DNA of 64,000 nt from Novosphingobium sp. 9U (GCF_902506425.1 NZ_LR732469.1:124001-188000), one strand, 5' to 3'. Positions 37,347 to 46,414 are shown, counted from the stretch's first letter. The notes: generated by a model not told the origin, from the letters alone. Numbers and translations are program-made.

Positions 37347-38519
37347 ATGAACGCAGCATCAGCAGGAGCGCAAGGACCGCTCGCCGGCGTGCGCGTCATC
37401 GATCTGACCAGCGTCGTCTTCGGCCCATACGCCACGCAGATCATGGCGGACATGGGCGCCGAAGTGATCAAGGTCGAATCTCCCGAAGGCGACAACACCC
37501 GCTGGATCACCACCGGCCCTGAAGAGGGAATGGGCGGCATCTACGTCAACGTGAACCGCGGCAAGAAGGGCGTCATGCTCGATCTGCGCAGAGACGAGGA
37601 CAAGGCCGCCCTGCGCGCACTGGTCGCCACGGCCGACGTGTTCATCCACTCGATGCGCGGGAAGGCCATCGCCAAGCTGGGCTTCGACTACGAGGCGGTG
37701 CGGGCGATCAGGCCCGATATCGTCTACACCAACTGCTACGGCTACTCGCGGCGCGGCCCCGAGGCGGACAAGCCCGCCTACGACGATACAATCCAGGCCG
37801 AATGCGGCATCCCGTACGTCCAGGGCCTGATGAACGGTGAGCCGGGCTACGTCGCCACGATCATGGCCGACAAGGTCGCCGGCCTCCACGCGCTCTACGC
37901 GACGATGATGGCCCTGTTCCATCGCGAGCGCACTGGCGAGGGCCAGGAGGTCGAGGTCACCATGTTCGAGGCGATGAGCTCGTTCATGCTGGTGGAGCAC
38001 GCCAATGGCGCGATGTTCTCGCCGCCGACCACGCCTGCGCACTATCACCGCGCGGTCGAGAAAAACCGACGGCCGTACAAGACCAAGGACGGCTACGTCG
38101 CCGCACTTGTATACAATGACAAGCATTGGAACGCCTTCGTCGGCGCGATCAAGCCCGATTGGGCGAGCGACGAATTTGCCACGCTGGCGCAGCGCGCCAG
38201 GCAGATCGGCCGCGTATACGGCCTGCTAGGCGAGACGTTCCTGACCCGCACCACGCAGGAGTGGCTAGAGACGCTCACCGCGCTGCACATCCCCTGCTCG
38301 CCGCTGCGCTCAACCGACGAGCTGTTCGACAGCGAGCAACTGAACGCGATCGGTTTCTTCGAAGAGGTTGACACCCCGCAAGGCCCGACGCGGTTCCCCG
38401 GAGTGCCGACCTGGTTCTCGAAAACGCCCGGAAAAGTGCGGGGCGCCGCGCCCAGGCTAGGGGAAGACAACGATGCGGTGCTCGGCGCCCTGGCGATGAC
38501 GCAGGCAGCGAAGGAATGA
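37347..38519 (+). CDS. CaiB/BaiF class III CoA-transferase
   Basis: A 390-residue family III CoA-transferase (formyl-CoA transferase type). It shows GVRVIDLTSVVFGPYATQIMADMGAEVIKVE, read in two blocks, VNVNRGKKGVMLDLR, and the Asp-containing segment YDDTIQAECG, where the family nucleophile is expected. Activates a carboxylic acid with CoA from another thioester. Precedes the TPP enzyme and aldehyde dehydrogenase on the same strand. Confidence 0.92.
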   Translation: MNAASAGAQGPLAGVRVIDLTSVVFGPYATQIMADMGAEVIKVESPEGDNTRWITTGPEEGMGGIYVNVNRGKKGVMLDLRRDEDKAALRALVATADVFIHSMRGKAIAKLGFDYEAVRAIRPDIVYTNCYGYSRRGPEADKPAYDDTIQAECGIPYVQGLMNGEPGYVATIMADKVAGLHALYATMMALFHRERTGEGQEVEVTMFEAMSSFMLVEHANGAMFSPPTTPAHYHRAVEKNRRPYKTKDGYVAALVYNDKHWNAFVGAIKPDWASDEFATLAQRARQIGRVYGLLGETFLTRTTQEWLETLTALHIPCSPLRSTDELFDSEQLNAIGFFEEVDTPQGPTRFPGVPTWFSKTPGKVRGAAPRLGEDNDAVLGALAMTQAAKE

Positions 38520-38546
38520 TCGCTTGCGGCGCGCGTCGTCGCAGGC

Positions 38547-38564
38547 AATGAACAGTGCTGTTGA
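38547..38564. promoter_or_regulatory. Putative operator, copy 2 (AATGAACA-N3-CTGTTGA)
   Basis: AATGAACAGTGCTGTTGA in the 206-bp gap before the TPP enzyme gene matches the site at 29642-29659 at 15 of 18 positions, differing only in the centre. AACAG-TG-CTGTT is itself a perfect short palindrome. Confidence 0.5.
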
Positions 38565-38725
38565 TTTGCATTTGGCAGGTGCTGCGCAACTGGCTAACAG
38601 CGAGTCCACGGCACGCCTTGGGAGGGTAATCCGCCCCATCATTGTGGAGGCTCGGGCAGCGCGCCTGGAGACCTCCCGCGAAGTTGGCAATAGACCGGAC
38701 AAGAGATCGGAAGGAAGGCACCAAG

Positions 38726-40504
38726 ATGTACGACAATGAGCCGCAGGCGGAGACCCCGACCACCAACGCGGGCATGATCCCCGTATACAAGCGCATGCTC
38801 GACTTGTTCGAGGCCGAGGGCATCAACACCCTGTTCGGCATCCCCGATCCCAACTTCGTCCACCTCTTCCTCGAAGCCGAGACCCGCGGCTGGACGGTCG
38901 TGTCGTCGCACCATGAAGCCGCCAGCGCCCATATGGCTGCAGGCGCCGCGCGCATCACCGGCAAGCCCGCCGTGTGCATCGCGACGCTCGGGCCCGGCCT
39001 CGCCAACGCCATGCCGGGCGTGCAGTGCGCCAAGGTCGAGAACGATCCCGTCATCATCATCGCCGGCCAGCGCGCCCGCGTGACCGAACGCCGCGTGCGC
39101 CGCGGCCGCATCCAGTTCGTCCGCCAGGAGCCGATGGTCGAGGACTCGGTCAAGTTCTCCAGCTCGATCGAGTACGGCGATCAGGTCGACGAAATCATCC
39201 GCGAGGCGATCCGCGTCACCATGTCGGGCACCCCGGGACCGGCCTACATCGAGCTGCCGCAGCACGTCATCCTCGAGGACGTGCCCAACACGCCGATCCT
39301 GCCGCCCGATCGCTATCGCCTGGTGAACGCCGGCGCCGACGGCGACCGCATCGCCGAGGCTGCCAAGATCATCATGGAAGCCAAGAACCCGATCCTGCTG
39401 GTCGGTCATGGCGTCCACACCAGCAAGTCGGGCGCCGCCGTGCGCGAATTGGCCGAGCTGATGCAGTGCCCTGTGATCCAGACCTCGGGTGGCACCAGCT
39501 TCATCGAAGGCCTGGAAGATCGCACCTTCCCCTATGGCTTCTCCGAGGCTTCGATCGACGCCGTAGTCGAGAGCGACTGCTGCGTGGCGCTCGCCACCGA
39601 ATTGGGCGAGCCTTCGCACTACGGCCGCTGGCGCCACTGGGTCGACAACGAGGCCAACCGCAAGTGGATCTACGTCCAACAGGACCCCACCGCGATCGGC
39701 GTGAATCGCCCGATCGACGTGCCCTTGGTGGGTGACGTGCGCGGCGTCGTGCCGCAGCTCAGCCGCGCGCTGAAGGAACTCGGCGGCCGCCAGGCAACCG
39801 AGAAGCTATCGGCCTACATTCAGCAGGATGCGCAGCAGCTTGAGGAACTCGCCGAGGATGCAGCAGGCAAGCCGGACGGCAGCGAAAGCCTCATGCACAC
39901 CAGCCAGTTCGTCACCGAAGCGACCAAGGCGTTCCCCGCGGACGGCATCATGATCCGCGATGGCGGCGCCACGGTGATCTTCCAGTGGACCTACTCGCAG
40001 TGCAAGCCGCACGACGTGATCTGGAACCAGAACTACGGCCACATCGGGACCGGCCTGCCTTACGCCACCGGCGCCATGCTCGCCGATCGCGCTGCCACCG
40101 GCGTGTCACGTCCGGGCATGCTGCTGACGTCCGACAGCTCGTTCCTGTTCCACATCGGCGAGCTCGAAGTAGCCGTGCGTGAGAACCTGAACCTGGTCTG
40201 TGTCGTCGGCGTCGATTTCCAGTGGGGCCTCGAAGTGGGCGTCTACAAGCGCACCTTCGGCCACGGCACCAAGGAAACCGGCACGCACTGGTCGGACAAG
40301 GTCCGCTTCGACAAGATCGGCGAAGGCTTTGGCGCTGCGGGCGAGTTCGTCACCAAGGCCGCGGACATCGGCCCGGCCATCCAGCGCGCCTACGAGCGTG
40401 GCGGCGTGACCGTGATCCACGTGCCGATCGACCCGGTCGCGAACTCGGAGGAAATGCCCAACTACTCCGAATTCCGCACCTGGTACGCCGAAGGCACACA
40501 GTAA
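38726..40504 (+). CDS. TPP-dependent enzyme, acetolactate synthase/lyase superfamily, atypical metal site
   Basis: A 592-residue protein with the three domains of the POX/ALS/benzoylformate decarboxylase family. The catalytic Glu is E64 in SHHEAASAHMAAGAAR; GPGLANAMPGV and PGPAYIELP follow the family. At the TPP/Mg2+ site the canonical GDG...NN reads SDS (469-471) and VD, so cofactor binding is unusual. It lies before an aldehyde dehydrogenase and after a CaiB-type transferase. A 2-oxoacid decarboxylase or a 2-hydroxyacyl-CoA/acyloin lyase releasing an aldehyde would fit; the exact reaction is unknown. Confidence 0.88.
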   Translation: MYDNEPQAETPTTNAGMIPVYKRMLDLFEAEGINTLFGIPDPNFVHLFLEAETRGWTVVSSHHEAASAHMAAGAARITGKPAVCIATLGPGLANAMPGVQCAKVENDPVIIIAGQRARVTERRVRRGRIQFVRQEPMVEDSVKFSSSIEYGDQVDEIIREAIRVTMSGTPGPAYIELPQHVILEDVPNTPILPPDRYRLVNAGADGDRIAEAAKIIMEAKNPILLVGHGVHTSKSGAAVRELAELMQCPVIQTSGGTSFIEGLEDRTFPYGFSEASIDAVVESDCCVALATELGEPSHYGRWRHWVDNEANRKWIYVQQDPTAIGVNRPIDVPLVGDVRGVVPQLSRALKELGGRQATEKLSAYIQQDAQQLEELAEDAAGKPDGSESLMHTSQFVTEATKAFPADGIMIRDGGATVIFQWTYSQCKPHDVIWNQNYGHIGTGLPYATGAMLADRAATGVSRPGMLLTSDSSFLFHIGELEVAVRENLNLVCVVGVDFQWGLEVGVYKRTFGHGTKETGTHWSDKVRFDKIGEGFGAAGEFVTKAADIGPAIQRAYERGGVTVIHVPIDPVANSEEMPNYSEFRTWYAEGTQ

Positions 40505-40512
40505 GCAGCCCT

Positions 40513-40610
40513 GCCCCCTCCTGCCTGGAGGGGGCGCAAGGATACGGGGTGGGCTTTTCCGACCTCCCGGCCGGATCGCTCTCCCCAACCCCTCCCGAGA
40601 TCGGGAGGGG
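40513..40610. repeat. Two GC-rich hairpins between TPP enzyme and aldehyde dehydrogenase genes
   Basis: First hairpin 40513-40535 (GCCCCCTCC / GGAGGGGGC, 5-base loop). Second 40589-40610 (CCCCTCCCGA / TCGGGAGGGG, 2-base loop), followed by ATTTTG. The second could terminate or attenuate plus-strand transcription before the aldehyde dehydrogenase gene. Confidence 0.7.
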
Positions 40611-40631
40611 ATTTTGCGTTTGGAGAGAGCG

Positions 40632-42041
40632 ATGCGCAACTACACCCAATTCTACATCGACGGCGCCTGGGTCGATCCGACCACGCCGAACACGGCCGAA
40701 GTCATCAACCCGGCGACCGAGGAAGTTTCGGGCACCATCTCGCTTGGCAGCATCGCCGATGTCGACAAGGCCGTTGCTGCTGCCCGTCGCGCTTTCGCCA
40801 CTTACGGCGAGAGCACCGTCGCCGAACGCCTGGAGCTACTTGAGGCGATCCAGGCCGAATACCTCAAGCGGGAGGAAGAGCTCGGCCTCGCCATCCTCGA
40901 GGAAATGGGCGCCCCGCGCGCGCTGGCCACCGGCTTCCATACGCTGCTCGGCAAGGGACACCTCGGCACAGCAATCGAAGTCCTGCGCGAGTTCAAGTTC
41001 GAGGAGCAGCGCGGCCCCACGCTGATCCGCAAGGAGCCGATCGGCGTCTGCGGCCTGATCACACCGTGGAACTGGCCGATGAACCAGACTTGCGTGAAGA
41101 TCTTCCCCGCACTCGCCGCGGGCTGCACCATGATCCTCAAGCCCCCGCAACTCGCGCCTTATTCGGCGCAGATCCTGGCCGAGATCATCCATGACGCGGG
41201 CGTGCCGGCCGGCGTGTTTAACATGATCCAGGGCAAGGGTAGCGAGATCGGCGCTGCCCTTTCCAAGCACGAAGATGTCGACATGATCTCGTTCACCGGC
41301 TCGGAAGCCGTGGGCGTGCAGATCCAGAAGGATGCGGCCGACACCGTCAAGCGCGTCGGCCTGGAACTGGGCGGCAAGAGCGCCTGGATCGTGCTGGACG
41401 ACGCCAGCCTGGCCGGCAACGTCGCCGGTGCGACCGCGGGCATGATGGGCAACTCGGGCCAGACCTGCTCGGCCGGCTCGCGCCTGCTGGTGCCCTCCTC
41501 ACGTTTGGACGAGGTCAAGAAGATCGCCGCCGAGGCGGCTGACGGCGTCACCGTCGGCGACCCGAACGGCAACTTCGCGATGGGTCCGGTCGTCTCCAAG
41601 AGCCAGTACAACGACATCCAGCGCTACATCCAGATCGGCCTCGACGAGGGCGCCGAACTGATCGCTGGCGGGCTCGGCCGCCCCGAGGGCCTCGACAAGG
41701 GCTGGTACGTCAAGCCGACGGTATTCGTGACCACCAACGACAAGGTGATCGCGCGCGAGGAGATCTTCGGCCCGGTGCTGGTGATCATCGGCTACGACGA
41801 TGTCGACGACGCCATCGCGATTGCCAATGACAGCAACTTCGGCCTCGGCGGGTACGTCAGTGGCGAGGACGCGGAGCTGGCCCGCAACGTCGCGCGCAAG
41901 CTGCGCACCGGCGCGATCTGGGTCAATGGCGGCTTCGACTTCCACGCGCCGTTCGGTGGCTACAAGCGCTCGGGTAATGGCCGCGAGTGGGGCGAATACG
42001 GCTTCCACGAGTACTTGGAAGTGAAGTCGATCATCGGATGA
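40632..42041 (+). CDS. NAD(P)-dependent aldehyde dehydrogenase
   Basis: A 469-residue ALDH superfamily enzyme starting at the ATG at 40632 (MRNYTQFYIDGAW). Catalytic Glu in LELGGKSAWIVLDD, nucleophilic Cys in NSGQTCSAGSRL, cofactor motif SFTGSEAVG, TPWNWPMNQ and EEIFGPVL. Oxidises an aldehyde to the acid; the TPP enzyme upstream could supply the aldehyde. Confidence 0.95.
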   Translation: MRNYTQFYIDGAWVDPTTPNTAEVINPATEEVSGTISLGSIADVDKAVAAARRAFATYGESTVAERLELLEAIQAEYLKREEELGLAILEEMGAPRALATGFHTLLGKGHLGTAIEVLREFKFEEQRGPTLIRKEPIGVCGLITPWNWPMNQTCVKIFPALAAGCTMILKPPQLAPYSAQILAEIIHDAGVPAGVFNMIQGKGSEIGAALSKHEDVDMISFTGSEAVGVQIQKDAADTVKRVGLELGGKSAWIVLDDASLAGNVAGATAGMMGNSGQTCSAGSRLLVPSSRLDEVKKIAAEAADGVTVGDPNGNFAMGPVVSKSQYNDIQRYIQIGLDEGAELIAGGLGRPEGLDKGWYVKPTVFVTTNDKVIAREEIFGPVLVIIGYDDVDDAIAIANDSNFGLGGYVSGEDAELARNVARKLRTGAIWVNGGFDFHAPFGGYKRSGNGREWGEYGFHEYLEVKSIIG

Positions 42042-42069
42042 TGATCGGCTGAGCCGGCGTCTGTAACCT

Positions 42070-42158
42070 CGTCATTCCCGCGAACGCGGGAATCCATCTC
42101 CAAGTGGTTCCGTTTACGAGTCCTCAGGAGATGGATCCCCGCGTTCGCGGGGATGACG
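42070..42158. repeat. Long palindromic repeat between convergent genes
   Basis: 32-bp inverted arms (42070-42101 and 42127-42158, two mismatches) with a 25-bp loop. The outer ends read CGTCATTCCCGCGAACGCGG; each arm holds its own smaller dyad CCCGCGAACGCGGG. A typical interspersed repeat form, between the aldehyde dehydrogenase and hypothetical gene ends. Confidence 0.85.
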
Positions 42159-42191
42159 AAGATGGGTGTGGGATGTGGTGAGTAGCCTCAC

Positions 42192-42794
42192 TCAAACCTC
42201 CCCCTCCTCCACCGTGTTGAACTGCGGGTGGAGCTCCTTCCACCTGTACATCCACGCCATCCCCTCGCGCGCCCGCACGAGATCATCGTCGCGCGGCGCC
42301 AGCGCCTCCGCAGCGGCTTTGGCGACATCCGGCAACACCGAGGTGTCCCAGCCCTGCTCCTCCACGTCGCTGGCGAGGCGGTGCGCGCCGCAGCGGCGCA
42401 GCATGGCCGGCAAGCGGTCCTTCAGCGCAGCCACGGCCCAGGGGATCATCGGCCCGTTCACGTCAGGGTCGTAGCCCCACAGGATGTTCACATCCTCCTC
42501 GTTGAGGATGTAGTGGTAGTGCAACACTTTCCCGAACACGTCGAAGCGGATGTACTCCTCGCTGCGCGCCGCGTTGTAGACGTGGATGCTGGGCCCGCGC
42601 ACCATCCGTTCGGCGCTCTCGCCTAGTGCACGCGCCTCGACCGCAACGGTGATCGGCCCAGCCTCGAACCAGCGCGCGTGATGCTCGATAATCGGGATCA
42701 GCATGAACCGGTGGCGCTGTCCGCGGATCGTGTCGACCTGGCGATTGCTGCGCGGCGCCCTTGCCGCGGGCGGGTTCTCCATGGTCGCCACCAT
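42192..42794 (-). CDS. Conserved-looking hypothetical protein
   Basis: A 200-residue soluble protein starting at the ATG at 42794, with GGGAG nine bases upstream. Notable segments are IIEHHARWFEAGPITVAVEARAL, YIRFDVFGKVLHYHYIL and VNILWGYDPDVNGPMIPWAV. It is rich in aromatic residues and histidine, with no signal peptide or membrane helix. I do not recognise the family. Its position between the aldehyde dehydrogenase and the divergent glutathione transferase suggests a role in the catabolic region. Confidence 0.7.
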   Translation of the reverse strand: MVATMENPPAARAPRSNRQVDTIRGQRHRFMLIPIIEHHARWFEAGPITVAVEARALGESAERMVRGPSIHVYNAARSEEYIRFDVFGKVLHYHYILNEEDVNILWGYDPDVNGPMIPWAVAALKDRLPAMLRRCGAHRLASDVEEQGWDTSVLPDVAKAAAEALAPRDDDLVRAREGMAWMYRWKELHPQFNTVEEGEV

Positions 42795-42979
42795 TGCTGC
42801 AATCTCCCGATGTGATCTGTTGTCCCGTGACATTGCAGGGCGGACCAAGTGCGCTGTCAATCGAAGCGGCTTGATCGACCGTCCAGCCAAGCTGTTCGCC
42901 TGCCGTTCACCACACCGCTTGTCGGCGCCCCGCCTGCACCTACCTTAGGCCTCGCCAATCACGGAAGGAACTCGCGACC

Positions 42980-43819
42980 ATGGCCGATGCCCCCTACACG
43001 CCGCCCGCAGTCTGGACCTGGGACAAGGAGAACGGCGGGCAGTTCGCCAACATCAATCGGCCGATCTCCGGGGCGACGCATGAGACCGAGCTGCCTCGGG
43101 GCAACCACCCGTTCCAGCTCCACTCGCTTGGCACTCCGAACGGTCAGAAGGTCACCATCATGTTCGAGGAGTTGCTCGCTGCCGGTCACCCGGCCGAGTA
43201 CGACGCCTGGATGATCGAGATCGGCAAGGGCGACCAGTTCGGCTCGGGCTTCGTCGGCATCAACCCGAACTCGAAGATCCCCGCCCTGCTCGATGTGAGC
43301 GGCGAGAAGCCGATCCGCGTGTTCGAGTCCGGATCGATCCTGCTGCACCTGGCCGAGAAGTTCGGCGCGTTCATCCCCACGGACCCGGAAGGCCGCGCCG
43401 AGTGCCTGTCCTGGCTGATGTGGCAGATGTCCACCGCGCCCCTGATCGGCGGCGGCTTCGGGCACTTCTATGCTTATGCGCCCGAAAAGTACGAGTACCC
43501 GATCAACCGTTATACCATGGAAACCAAGCGGATCATCGACGTCGCCGACAAGCGCCTGGCCGAGGTGCCCTACCTGGCCGGGGACCAGTACACGATCGCC
43601 GACATCGCCGCGTATGGCTGGCTGGGCAACATCGCGCGCGGAGAAGCCTACGGCACCGCGTATCAGTTCCTGGAATTCGGCAGCTACAAGAACGTGATCC
43701 GCTGGGCCGAAGAACTGTTCGCCCGCACGCCCGTCAAGCGGGGGATCAAGGTAAACCGCAACGGCGAGGGCTTGGTGCGAGAGCGGCACTCGGCCGCGGA
43801 CATCGACGCAGTTATGTAA
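42980..43819 (+). CDS. yghU: YghU-like glutathione transferase (Nu class)
   Basis: A 279-residue protein closely matching E. coli YghU through its length: VWTWDKENGGQFANINRPISG, LHSLG-type QLHSLGTPNGQKVTI, NPNSKIPAL, FESGSILLHLAEKFG and LAGDQYTIADIAAYGW. YghU is a disulfide-bond oxidoreductase binding two glutathiones. Here it may handle electrophiles or peroxides from aromatic breakdown (inference). AAGGA precedes the ATG. A strong hairpin follows. Confidence 0.93.
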   Translation: MADAPYTPPAVWTWDKENGGQFANINRPISGATHETELPRGNHPFQLHSLGTPNGQKVTIMFEELLAAGHPAEYDAWMIEIGKGDQFGSGFVGINPNSKIPALLDVSGEKPIRVFESGSILLHLAEKFGAFIPTDPEGRAECLSWLMWQMSTAPLIGGGFGHFYAYAPEKYEYPINRYTMETKRIIDVADKRLAEVPYLAGDQYTIADIAAYGWLGNIARGEAYGTAYQFLEFGSYKNVIRWAEELFARTPVKRGIKVNRNGEGLVRERHSAADIDAVM

Positions 43820-43824
43820 AAGCG

Positions 43825-43858
43825 AAGGGCTCGCCGATCCGAAGACCGGCGAGCCCTT
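43825..43858. terminator. Bidirectional hairpin terminator
   Basis: Perfect 12-bp stem (AAGGGCTCGCCG / CGGCGAGCCCTT) with a 10-base loop between the convergent glutathione transferase and TonB receptor genes. The A/T ends of the stem supply short U-runs in both directions. Confidence 0.8.
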
Positions 43859-43885
43859 GCTTGTGCTCAGGACTGAGCGATCCGA

Positions 43886-46414
43886 TCAGCCACCGCCGAA
43901 GGTGACGCGCAGGCGCGCACCGTACATGCGCGGCTGGCCCAGGATCAGGTTCTCGGTACCGGTCGAGCCCCACGAGTTGCCGACGAACACCGGGTACTTC
44001 TCGTTGGTCAGGTTGGTGACGAAAGCCGCCAGGTCGACAGGGCTGCCACCCACGCCATTCCAGTTGAGGTTCAGGTTCCACAAGTTGGTGGATGGCAGGA
44101 TGCCGTACGGCGTATCGTTGGAAGCGACCTGCTTGGCGGTGTAGGTGTACGTCGCCGAGACGCTCACCCGACCGATGCTGTCATCCAGCGGCAGCGTGTA
44201 CGACGGCGTGATCGTGATACGATGCTTGGGCGAAAGCGGCAGTTCTCCGCCGACCAGCGCACCGGTCGTCGGCGGGAAATACCCGACGAAGTTCGGCGGG
44301 CTGTACGACTTCAGCTTGGTGTCGAGATAAGCATAGCCCAAGTTGATGTTCGCGCCTGCGTACGAGAACGAGGCGTCGGCTTCGATACCCTGGATCTTCG
44401 ACTTGCCCGCGTTGACGATCGCCTGCGAGGGCGATGCGTTGGCTACGGTGCCGTCCGGGATCAGGTTGGCCGCCAGCTGCTGGTTCGAGAAGTCGTTGTA
44501 GAACGCTGCGACGTTGAAGTAGCCCGACAGCGTGCCACGGAACGAGGTCTTGGCGCCGATCTCGTACGTGTCGACCTTTTCCGGACCCCACGACACGGGG
44601 ATCGTGTTCGAGGCGTTGACGTTGCCCTGGCGATAGCCGCGCGCGTACTTGGCATAGACCAGGATGTCGTTGGTCGGCTTGTAGTCCACGCTGATCAGCC
44701 ACGTCGGCTTCTCGGACTTCTGCTTGATCGTGGTCAAGCAGTCCGGACCGGTGTTGCGCGCGGCGCACGAGATGCGCGGCGCCAGGCCATTGATGATCTG
44801 GATCGTGCGCGTCGCGCCCTCACCCTTCACCTTGTCGATCGTATAGCGGATGCCGCCCGTCAGCGAGAGCTGGTCGGTAAGCTTGTAGGTGCCCTGCGCG
44901 AAGAACCCGACGTTCTGGTACCAGTAGCGCGTCAGCGAGTTCTGGATGATCGACGGGATCGCCGGCGAACCGACATTGTTGATCGCGGTGCACTGCAACG
45001 TCGAGATGTCGGCGCAGCTCACCGTGGTGAAGATCGGGAACGGTGCCCCGGTCTGTGCCGGCTGCAGCACGGTGGTGATCGGCGAGTACGAGCCCTGGAA
45101 CTGGCTGCCCGGCGCACTGCCTTCATAGTAACCGCCGAGCACGTAGTTCAGCGAGCCATCGCTGGTGCGGCCCTGGACCTGGAACTCTTCGGTCCACGTC
45201 TGCTGGTTCACGTTGTCGTAGTTGGGATCGGGGTTGAGGCCGACCCACGTGAACGGCAGGCCGCGCTGCGAAGCGGGAACCGTCGGGAACCAGCGCGGAT
45301 CAGTGCCAGCCGCCGGAACGGTGTAGTTGTCGGAGCCGATGTTGAAGCTCTGGCGCTGACGGAACTGCTGGTAGCTGGCGATGTTCTTCAGCGTGATGGT
45401 GTCGCTGACGTTCCAGCTCAGGGTGTCCTGGACGCCCCACTGCTCGACCTTCAGGAACGGATTCGGAGCGTTCACATCAACGTCGAAGTAGCCATCTCCA
45501 CGCGCGCGGGCCGGCAGAATGGTCTGCGCACAGGCGAGTGGCGCCAGGTAAGCAGCGGTGCTCGTAGCGCTCGGGAAGCCGAAGCGCGAACGGTCGACGC
45601 CCTGGTCACAGCCGGCAACGTTTGCACCGACCATGCGCCCGGCAGTGCCGTTGGTATTCGAATGGCTGTAGCGCGCGAGGATGTAGTTCTCGATGTCAGG
45701 CGTCAGCTCGGCCAGGATGCTCAGGCGCAGGGCAGTGTAGTTCACATCGCCGAAATCGTCGGCGCCGACGCCCGACTGGTTCTTGAGGAAGCCATCGCGC
45801 TTCATGCGGTCGAACCCGAGGCGGACCTTGAAGGTATCGGCCAGCGGAATGTTCAGCGCGCCCTGCACGCGCTTCATGTCGTAGTTGCCGTAAGAGCCTT
45901 CGATGTAGCCGCCGAGGTCATCCTTGGGGCGCTGCGGCACGATCAGCACGGCGCCGCCGGTGGTGTTGCGGCCGAAGAGCGTGCCCTGGGGGCCCTTCAG
46001 GACCTGGACGTTCTGCAGGTCGAAGAACTGGCCGACCCCTGCGCCGTTGCCGCCCGGCGTACCGCCCTGGGCACGCGGGCCGATCACGTCAGCGAAGTAG
46101 ATCGCGACCGATGGCGAGGTGAAGCTTTCCTGCGTGAAACCGCGGATCGCGAACGTGGCCGTCTCAGCACCGTAACGCGAGTTGGCCGACAGTGACGGGG
46201 TGTAGGTCGCCAGATCGGCGCCAGACACGATGTTGCGGTTGCTCACCTGCTCCTGGTTGAAGACGGTGATGGAAATAGGAACATCCTGCAGACGCTCTTC
46301 GGTGCGACGAGCGGTCACGACGATGTCGCCGCCAGCGTCTTGTGCCAGCGCCGGCGTGGCGCTTGCGAGCGCCGTCGTCGCGAACAGGAACAGCTTCGCT
46401 GATGCGTGCCTCAT
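43886..46414 (-). CDS. TonB-dependent outer-membrane receptor
   Basis: An 842-residue outer-membrane receptor. Signal peptide residues 1-25 (cleavage after ALAQ), a plug domain beginning GDIVVTARRTEERLQDVPISITV with VLKGPQGTLFGRNTTGGAV, and a beta-barrel ending in the typical aromatic/Gly strand YGARLRVTFGGG. Sphingomonads use many such receptors to import aromatic or terpenoid compounds as well as siderophores. Its placement beside the catabolic genes suggests substrate uptake. Confidence 0.93.
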   Translation of the reverse strand: MRHASAKLFLFATTALASATPALAQDAGGDIVVTARRTEERLQDVPISITVFNQEQVSNRNIVSGADLATYTPSLSANSRYGAETATFAIRGFTQESFTSPSVAIYFADVIGPRAQGGTPGGNGAGVGQFFDLQNVQVLKGPQGTLFGRNTTGGAVLIVPQRPKDDLGGYIEGSYGNYDMKRVQGALNIPLADTFKVRLGFDRMKRDGFLKNQSGVGADDFGDVNYTALRLSILAELTPDIENYILARYSHSNTNGTAGRMVGANVAGCDQGVDRSRFGFPSATSTAAYLAPLACAQTILPARARGDGYFDVDVNAPNPFLKVEQWGVQDTLSWNVSDTITLKNIASYQQFRQRQSFNIGSDNYTVPAAGTDPRWFPTVPASQRGLPFTWVGLNPDPNYDNVNQQTWTEEFQVQGRTSDGSLNYVLGGYYEGSAPGSQFQGSYSPITTVLQPAQTGAPFPIFTTVSCADISTLQCTAINNVGSPAIPSIIQNSLTRYWYQNVGFFAQGTYKLTDQLSLTGGIRYTIDKVKGEGATRTIQIINGLAPRISCAARNTGPDCLTTIKQKSEKPTWLISVDYKPTNDILVYAKYARGYRQGNVNASNTIPVSWGPEKVDTYEIGAKTSFRGTLSGYFNVAAFYNDFSNQQLAANLIPDGTVANASPSQAIVNAGKSKIQGIEADASFSYAGANINLGYAYLDTKLKSYSPPNFVGYFPPTTGALVGGELPLSPKHRITITPSYTLPLDDSIGRVSVSATYTYTAKQVASNDTPYGILPSTNLWNLNLNWNGVGGSPVDLAAFVTNLTNEKYPVFVGNSWGSTGTENLILGQPRMYGARLRVTFGGG

